The notes under the pieces were generated by a model, which saw nothing but the letters and a program-made list of their open reading frames with translations, was not told where the DNA came from and searched no databases. A program made the translations under genes and the position numbers. From the NCBI RefSeq assembly GCF_032595075.1, contig NZ_CP118735.1, forward strand, positions 834,001 to 898,000: 64,000 nt of DNA, in the 5' to 3' direction. This DNA is from Streptococcus sp. 29887 (GTDB lineage Bacteria > Bacillota > Bacilli > Lactobacillales > Streptococcaceae). Numbering within the stretch: position 1 is the stretch's first letter; the number at the start of each line of letters is the position of its first letter. Shown here piece after piece: positions 59,439-64,000 of the stretch.

Positions 59439-60317
59439 ATGGTTAAAATTATTAGGATAAATTTAAAAACACATGCAGAGAATAGGAAAGATTTGATAGA
59501 TTACTGTTTAAGTAACCACAAACAGTTTCTCGCCATCGGTTGGGCAGGTGAGTTTGAGACATTTGAAGCATATTTTAATACTGTTAGAAGTGGTATGAAA
59601 AGAATTAACCCAGTTTTAAATATTTTTAGAAATGTTGCAATTGATGATTTGTTCTGGACGAGGGATTTGGAGGGGAATTATTGGATTTGTCGCTCAAAAG
59701 GGAAAGCAGAAGCTTTTTTTAGTAAAGAGTTAGATATCGGTGCAGTGATTCCAGTTGAAGCTTATAAAGTAGGTTTGCAAGTTCCAGGGCAGATTAAAGC
59801 GTCTTTCAATAGGGCAAATGCAGGTACGGCTAATGAAATTCGAGATGCAATCATTGAGGAATACTCTAAAGCCACTTATAATAATTTATCTCAAACTGAC
59901 CATTATCAAGTTAACCAGTTGCGAGGGAATTTATTAGATAATCTACCCGATTTTGATTTAGAGGAGTTGGTTATTTCTTATATTCAAATTAAATATGATT
60001 ATTATGTTCTTTCAAATTCTATTGCTAGTAAGTCGACAACTATAAAAATTGAATGTGAATTTTTGTCCCGTAATCCAGCAAATGTATCGAAGGCAGTTGT
60101 ACAAGTAAAAGGTAAAAAAGCTGCTACTTTGGATGCGATGCAATTTTCAAGTTTTGTAGAAGCAGGTTATAAAGTATTTCTATTTGCACCAAATGTAGAA
60201 AATGCAGAAACGCTGAAAAATATTATTGTTATCACGCCAAGTGAATTACTTGATTTCTATAACACTAATAAAATAATTTTGCCAACATCCATTACTCAAT
60301 GGGAAAAATTATATTAA
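59439..60317 (+). CDS. Putative modification-dependent nuclease (PUA/EVE-like + PD-(D/E)XK-like)
   Basis: 292 residues. Residues ~65-125 read DDLFWTRDLEGNYWICRSKGKA...DIGAVIPVEAYKVGLQVPGQIKASF, a PUA/EVE-like beta-barrel pattern (WTR, W/Y-x-C-R, VPG) used to read modified bases. Residues ~168-250 read LPDFDLEELVISYIQIKYDYYVL...IKIECEFLSRN...AVVQVKGKKA with Glu205, Gln222 and Lys224 in the E-x(n)-QxK arrangement of Mrr-type PD-(D/E)XK nucleases. Together this suggests a small type IV restriction enzyme. It has its own SD and sits between recombinase remnants. Function is inferred. Confidence 0.6.
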   Translation: MVKIIRINLKTHAENRKDLIDYCLSNHKQFLAIGWAGEFETFEAYFNTVRSGMKRINPVLNIFRNVAIDDLFWTRDLEGNYWICRSKGKAEAFFSKELDIGAVIPVEAYKVGLQVPGQIKASFNRANAGTANEIRDAIIEEYSKATYNNLSQTDHYQVNQLRGNLLDNLPDFDLEELVISYIQIKYDYYVLSNSIASKSTTIKIECEFLSRNPANVSKAVVQVKGKKAATLDAMQFSSFVEAGYKVFLFAPNVENAETLKNIIVITPSELLDFYNTNKIILPTSITQWEKLY

Positions 60318-60348
60318 TCCAAATTAGATTGTTAACTTAATTGATTAT

Positions 60349-60864
60349 TTGAAAGGAGCAATTGGATTTGCTACTTTAGAATTAGCAAGGAGGAAAGCCT
60401 TTCGTGGAGAACATCTACTGAAATCTTACATCGTGCAAAATGACGATAATCCGTTCACAACAAAAGTGTTCTGTGCAGAATGTGGTTCGGCCTTTGGTCG
60501 AAAGAACTGGACCACTGGTCGAGGTAAACGTATGGTTTGGCAGTGTAACACTCGTTATAGGGTCTAAGGACAGATTGGCTGTCAGAATAACCATATTGAT
60601 GAAGAAACGCTAGAGAAAGCCGCAGTAATGGCTGTAGAACTATTGGGTGAGAACGTGGATCTATTGCATGGAAAGTGGAATAAGATTCTGGAAGAAAATC
60701 GTCCACTAGAAAAGCATTATAGTACAAAGTTAGCTGAAATGATTAACAAGCCTTCCTGGGAATTTGATTCGTATGAGATGTGTCAGGTATTAGACAGTAT
60801 TACAATTTCAGAAGATGGGCAGATAACTGTCAGATTTTTAGAGGGAACTGAGGTAGACATATAA
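60349..60864 (+). pseudogene. Serine recombinase remnant, C-terminal half, with a nonsense codon
   Basis: One frame from ~60349 to the TAA at 60862-60864 is interrupted by TAA at 60565-60567. It reads LARRKAFRGEHLLKSYIVQ, a zinc ribbon with FCAECGSAFGRKNW and WQCNTRY then GCQNNHIDEETLEKA, and a coiled-coil end. That is the middle and end of a large serine integrase; the catalytic N-terminal domain is missing. Upstream copies usually have Lys where the stop is (A to T change). The element is no longer self-mobile. Confidence 0.85.
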
Positions 60865-60867
60865 ACG

Positions 60868-60897
60868 ACTGTGACCGAAAGGTTACAGTTTTTTGCG
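60868..60897 (+). terminator. Terminator after the recombinase remnant
   Basis: ACTGTGACC-gaaa-GGTTACAGT (one G-T pair) followed by TTTTTT. Confidence 0.82.
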
Positions 60898-60906
60898 TTG
60901 TTTCGT

Positions 60907-60914
60907 GGTATAAT
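60907..60914 (+). promoter_or_regulatory. Promoter of the HEPN-motif gene
   Basis: GGTATAAT with extended TG (-10 at 60909-60914), 33 bp before ATG 60947. Confidence 0.55.
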
Positions 60915-60946
60915 AGCCGTATAAATTATAATTGATGGTGAAATAC

Positions 60947-62683
60947 ATGGAAAATAATTTGAATTTCGATATTTACGAGCATCACTTTGGAGCATTATAT
61001 TATCACATAAAATCTTTGATTGGGGAATCCCCTATCTATGATGAAACTATTGATGAGGAAGATTTAATATTTCTTCCCTCGAAGCATCTATTTGATATTG
61101 GAAATGTAGAATTTAATAGGTTCAAAGCTCAAGAATCAGAATACCGTTCTTGGATTGAAATTTATATCTTTAAAATCATCAAAAATATTTTAGAGCGAAA
61201 ATCAATCTTCTTTGAGGAACATTATTATGGAGATGGAACTGAGGCATACTCCATGTTGCTTTGCCCTAATGGCATACGAGTTGAAGTATTTTTTCTTTAT
61301 GATATTTCATATGAAAGTGCTAGCAATACGGATTATGATAAAATTTCAAAATCTCTTCATGCTAAGGCTGTTAATGTTGATGAAATCCATATATTTATTT
61401 TACGTGATGCAATACATTTTGTGGACTTAGCTAACTTGGTGAATGGGAATAGTGAGTTAAATCAAAATGGTTTAGTAAAAGTCTTCCCAATAAAATCATT
61501 CTTTTTACAGTATTTTGATGAAGTAGAATATAATTCTTTTATCAGTTTTGCAAGAGAGTTTCATGAACGAATCATGAGTGAAATAACTTATAAAACGGTA
61601 ATTATCCCAAGTAAAAATACATTATCAGCTTTTCGAACAAAAAAGTCCGAAATGTTACAAACTATGGATTATAAAGCAATATTCGACTATGGTAAATCAG
61701 GATTCCTTACAAATGAAGATTTTTTGAAAGTTGAAGGGAATTTTTTAGAGAATAAGATGTATCTCGCAATGACTGGCAAAAATGATTTTTCAGAGAGTTT
61801 CATCAGTGCTGAATGGTTATTTGATATTTATAGCCATTCGATGGGTGAGTTAGAATTAACAGGTATAATATCAGGGTATCTAAAGTCAATAGAACAATTA
61901 ATGTATAAGATAGTCCAACTTAATATTGATAAGGGATTTTCTATCAGAACAAACAGACAAAACGGAAACCGAAGGATTCATTATACTAAAGACAATGCTG
62001 AAATGATTGATAGTACGTTAGGGTCATTGAATGAATTCATTACCTCGAAAGAAGCAAAATTAGCTTTATCATCAAAAGTCAGAGGCTGTATGAATCATGC
62101 AATTTCACAATGGACAAGATATCAACGAAATGGGTATTTTCATAAACATAATCTATATAAACAAGATAATAAAATCGATGAGATAAGATCGTTAACACTA
62201 TTTTTATACTTTATCATATTAGGCGGGTTGGAGTTTTCAAATATACAACTGAAGGAGTTGGGAATACATGATGAAGAGGTAATAGTGAAAGAAAAGTTTA
62301 ACATTGACTCAGTGTATATAAATTTCAAAAATTGGTTTAATAAAGCTTTAAAGTTTGATTTACCAATTGAAATTCCAGGTCTAGTGTTCATGGTAAGTTC
62401 TCATAATGGGGAGTGGCAACTTAATGCATATTTGCTCAAAGTTTTTGATAGAAAAAAATATATCTCCCAAAAATATCAACTATTAAATGGAGAATATTTG
62501 GAATTGAGTCACTCATATAATGTGCAATCTTTATATTTATGTGCTGCAGATATTGCTGAACTACAAGTAGTCGATTTGGTTGAGAAATTATTGGATATTT
62601 ACAAAGCCGAACATAAGATTTTAATGAATAAAATAAGTGGGATTGTCCTATATTGTCGGAAAATTGAAAAACTAGTTCATTAA
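60947..62683 (+). CDS. Large protein with HEPN-type RNGYFH motif (candidate defence RNase)
   Basis: 578 residues from ATG 60947 (upstream in-frame ATG 60935 and TTG 60932 are alternatives). No signal peptide. The C-terminal third has a helical region MGELELTGIISGYLKSIEQLMYKIVQLN (~299-326), LGSLNEFIT (~358), then SQWTRYQRNGYFHKHNLYK with R394-N395...H399 and IRSLTLFLYFIILGGLEF. The Rx4H with an Asn after Arg, between helices, is the active-site pattern of HEPN ribonucleases found in toxins and abortive-infection proteins. The N-terminal ~290 residues match no domain I know. It has its own promoter. Confidence 0.72.
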   Translation: MENNLNFDIYEHHFGALYYHIKSLIGESPIYDETIDEEDLIFLPSKHLFDIGNVEFNRFKAQESEYRSWIEIYIFKIIKNILERKSIFFEEHYYGDGTEAYSMLLCPNGIRVEVFFLYDISYESASNTDYDKISKSLHAKAVNVDEIHIFILRDAIHFVDLANLVNGNSELNQNGLVKVFPIKSFFLQYFDEVEYNSFISFAREFHERIMSEITYKTVIIPSKNTLSAFRTKKSEMLQTMDYKAIFDYGKSGFLTNEDFLKVEGNFLENKMYLAMTGKNDFSESFISAEWLFDIYSHSMGELELTGIISGYLKSIEQLMYKIVQLNIDKGFSIRTNRQNGNRRIHYTKDNAEMIDSTLGSLNEFITSKEAKLALSSKVRGCMNHAISQWTRYQRNGYFHKHNLYKQDNKIDEIRSLTLFLYFIILGGLEFSNIQLKELGIHDEEVIVKEKFNIDSVYINFKNWFNKALKFDLPIEIPGLVFMVSSHNGEWQLNAYLLKVFDRKKYISQKYQLLNGEYLELSHSYNVQSLYLCAADIAELQVVDLVEKLLDIYKAEHKILMNKISGIVLYCRKIEKLVH

Positions 62684-62687
62684 AAAA

Positions 62688-62713
62688 AGACAAAGTCAGT
62701 ATAGACTTTGTCT
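62688..62713 (-). terminator. Terminator of the minus-strand peptide gene
   Basis: Perfect 10-bp stem AGACAAAGTC (62688-62697)/GACTTTGTCT (62704-62713). The run of seven A at 62682-62688 makes a T-tract on the minus strand, so termination is directed at the small gene from the right. It is 4 nt after the HEPN gene's stop. Confidence 0.82.
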
Positions 62714-62724
62714 AGAGTTGAGCC

Positions 62725-62844
62725 TTATCGTTTAAACATTTGGATGATATCCTTGACAGCATAAATGATGTCGCGAACACTACGAGTAGTATTCTGTATG
62801 TCCTTGACGATATTAAGGATGTCCTGGTCACTTAAATTCTTCAT
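62725..62844 (-). CDS. 39-residue amphipathic cationic peptide of unknown function
   Basis: ATG at 62844-62842, stop TAA at 62727-62725. AAGGAG on the minus strand (62854-62859) lies 9 nt before the start; a promoter TTGTTA-N17-TATAAT (62927-62899, minus) and a terminator (62688-62713) complete the unit. The peptide is Ile/Val- and Lys/Asp/Arg-rich, starts MKNLSDQDIL and repeats the VKDI/VRDI/VKDI spacing about every 10 and 7 residues, ending IIQMFKR: a helix with one polar face, net charge about +2. No Cys, Trp or double-Gly leader is seen. A leaderless-bacteriocin-like, toxin or regulatory peptide are all possible. Convergent with the HEPN gene. Confidence 0.72.
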   Translation of the reverse strand: MKNLSDQDILNIVKDIQNTTRSVRDIIYAVKDIIQMFKR

Positions 62845-62898
62845 GGAATTATTCTCCTTTCGAATAAGATAAAGAGAACATCGATACTCAACAGGAAC

Positions 62899-62927
62899 AT
62901 TATAATATATTTTTATCTAAATAACAA
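62899..62927 (-). promoter_or_regulatory. Promoter of the 39-residue peptide gene
   Basis: On the minus strand TTGTTA (62927-62922), 17-bp spacer, TATAAT (62904-62899). Start about 62891, ~46 nt before the ATG. Confidence 0.6.
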
Positions 62928-63095
62928 TAGATTTAAGAGAGTAATGATTACGTTGCATAGTGTAATTTAAATTTTACCATGGTCATTTCGTTCCATAATA
63001 TGGGTAAAACCTATCACCACATATTGAAGTTGTGAGTTTGTTAGAGAAACGCAATTAGATTGTCCAGCCTGCTCTCTTGTTTTCTGGCAAGCTGC

Positions 63096-63120
63096 TTCAA
63101 AGGTCCGCAGGACCTTTGAA
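63096..63120. repeat. Perfect hairpin next to the rlmD relic
   Basis: TTCAAAGGTCC (63096-63106)/GGACCTTTGAA (63110-63120), loop GCA, ending where the rlmD relic starts. No T-run. It could be a recombination or resolution remnant. The rest of 62930-63095 holds no feature I can support. Confidence 0.6.
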
Positions 63121-63186
63121 CTCCCAAATACGCATCACGTGGAGGCAGTATCACTGCTTGTACGAGATGATTTATCACCGAAGTAA
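63121..63186 (+). pseudogene. rlmD 3'-end relic (attachment-site scar)
   Basis: Reads LPNTHHVEAVSLLVRDDLSPK then TAA, in line with the RlmD end [15 protein letters not shown]. The 18-bp repeat of 57812-57829 is inside (63127-63144). A second, truncated rlmD end left by integration at the rumA site. Confidence 0.82.
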
Positions 63187-63265
63187 AAGCAGATGTTTTG
63201 CCCATGCGATAGCTGTCGGAGAGTGAGGAACGTAGTGATGATATGATGCGGTAACAGCGAACTGC

Positions 63266-63348
63266 TGAGTGTGTTGCTCTGCTCGTAAAAGCCTAGAAAC
63301 CTTTGAACGAAAGGGATACTGAAAAGCCTTGAAACCAAGGCTTTTTGT
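63266..63348 (+). repeat. 83-bp direct repeat, second copy
   Basis: Counterpart of 59138-59220 with about five substitutions, again ending in a terminator hairpin (AAAAGCCTTG-aaac-CAAGGCTTTTT). Marks the right edge of the integrated region; 63349-63482 holds nothing else I can identify. Confidence 0.8.
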
Positions 63349-63482
63349 ATTTTATGGCTCTGTAATACGTAGAGGCATTCTTTGCTCTAGCATAGTGGAG
63401 CTTTTTACATAAATTATCCTTTCCTATATCTTATACAATCACCAGCCAGTCCTGTGATTGAAAGAATAGAAAGCTTGTGGTA

Positions 63483-64000
63483 TTAAATACGCACAATGGA
63501 CAAGATATAACGCTGAATAGTTTCAGGTGATTCTTGACAACCATGTTGTATCCAATACTTGATGATACTGTCGATGGTTGAAACATAAACAGTTAAGGCA
63601 TACTCGTAAGGAATTTTATATGCCTGTTCAAGTTGTTTTGGAAGATTAGGAATACTGGAATTTTCAATAACTTCGGTAATATACTTGGTAACTTCTAAAG
63701 AAACATGAGGGAAAAAATGAACAAAGTCCACGGCTATTTCCTTATTTTTATAGAGAAACTGCAACATTTCTCCTACGACATTGTCATTTAGGGAGGGATC
63801 TTTTGCTAGAATAATACTGATTTCGTTCAGGATATATTCAAGGGATTCTTCTAGGAAGGTTTCCTTAGAGTTGTAGTAGTGATAGAAGACCCGACGGCTT
63901 AGTTTAGCACGGTCTGCAATTTGATTGATCGTAAAACTGTTATTGTCATCAGATTTTTTGAGTTCGAAAAAGGCTTTCAGAAATTTTTGGCTGGTTGTAA
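63483..64000 (-). CDS. TetR/AcrR-family transcriptional regulator, N-terminus off the window
   Basis: Reading the minus strand from the right edge gives FLKAFFELKKS...FTINQIADRAKLSRRVFYHYYNSKETFLEESLEYI, a TetR helix-turn-helix (IADRAKLSRRVFYHYYNSKE), followed by ~120 residues of ligand/dimer domain ending QRYILSIVRI. Only the first ~5-15 residues are missing. An internal ATG at 63767 is not the start. The target is probably beyond the window; nothing divergent within it is controlled obviously. Confidence 0.88.
   Translation of the reverse strand, partial: TTSQKFLKAFFELKKSDDNNSFTINQIADRAKLSRRVFYHYYNSKETFLEESLEYILNEISIILAKDPSLNDNVVGEMLQFLYKNKEIAVDFVHFFPHVSLEVTKYITEVIENSSIPNLPKQLEQAYKIPYEYALTVYVSTIDSIIKYWIQHGCQESPETIQRYILSIVRI

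Overview
The window is a chromosomal segment of a low-GC Gram-positive coccus. It is most consistent with Streptococcus suis or a close relative. This rests on recJ-apt at the left edge, a dTDP-rhamnose operon followed by a rgp/gac-type rhamnose-polysaccharide cluster, ebsA-fer-cmk-infC-rpmI-rplT, LCP and LtaS-family genes, and strong AGGAGG ribosome sites. No rRNA, tRNA or CRISPR array was seen. The species call is from gene content and recognised protein sequence, not from a search.

Layout. 1-5.4 kb: housekeeping genes (recJ end, a membrane-anchored unknown, apt, metA with its own promoter and a candidate MET-box, then dnaD-trmK-nif3). 5.5-6.3 kb: a ZIP metal transporter. 6.4-10.5 kb: rmlA-rmlC-(nucleotidyltransferase-like gene)-rmlB-rmlD, which make dTDP-L-rhamnose. 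10.6-14.4 kb: a secreted amidase with five nearly identical 103-residue repeats, followed in the -1 frame by a glucosaminidase domain; the junction is a GGGAAAG slippery heptamer touching the stop codon. 14.4-29.4 kb: a GacH-like phosphoglycerol transferase (minus strand) divergent from a 12-gene rhamnan cluster with core glycosyltransferases, an ABC exporter, a Wzx-like flippase and a GacI/GacJ-like pair. 29.6-32.9 kb: ebsA, ferredoxin, a LysM protein, cmk, then infC (AUA start)-rpmI-rplT behind a structured leader. 32.9-34.3 kb: an intact ISL3-family element with an 8-bp target duplication, sitting in the T-tract of the rplT terminator. 34.5-38.0 kb: an LtaS-family protein and an RlmI-like methyltransferase that looks leaderless.

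38-56.4 kb holds the aromatic amino acid genes, in three blocks: aroD-aroC-tyrA-ylbF (+), aroB-aroE-aroG-aroG (-) and aroA-aroK-pheA-lcp (+). Between the first two lie nagA, lacD and a TrpXYZ-type ABC importer with two substrate-binding proteins. The importer is preceded by about 300 nt of leader with a good promoter, a 20-codon leader ORF ending in a Tyr/Phe-rich run, a chain of mutually exclusive helices and a terminator hairpin. That is the architecture of a ribosome-mediated transcription attenuator responding to Tyr/Phe, and is the most interesting regulatory signal here.

56.5-63.4 kb is an integration hot spot at the 3' end of rlmD (rumA). rlmD carries a ~98-residue C-terminal extension that looks element-derived, and downstream are a TnpW remnant, two serine-recombinase C-terminal remnants, an rlmD 3'-end relic, an 18-bp att-like repeat and an 83-bp repeat. 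The surviving cargo includes an AHSA1-type protein, a protein combining a PUA/EVE-like region with a PD-(D/E)XK-like nuclease region, a 578-residue protein with a HEPN-type RNGYFH motif, and an unlisted 39-residue peptide gene (62725-62844, minus) with its own promoter, ribosome site and terminator. The last three are candidates for an undescribed defence or conflict module. The window ends inside a TetR-family regulator.
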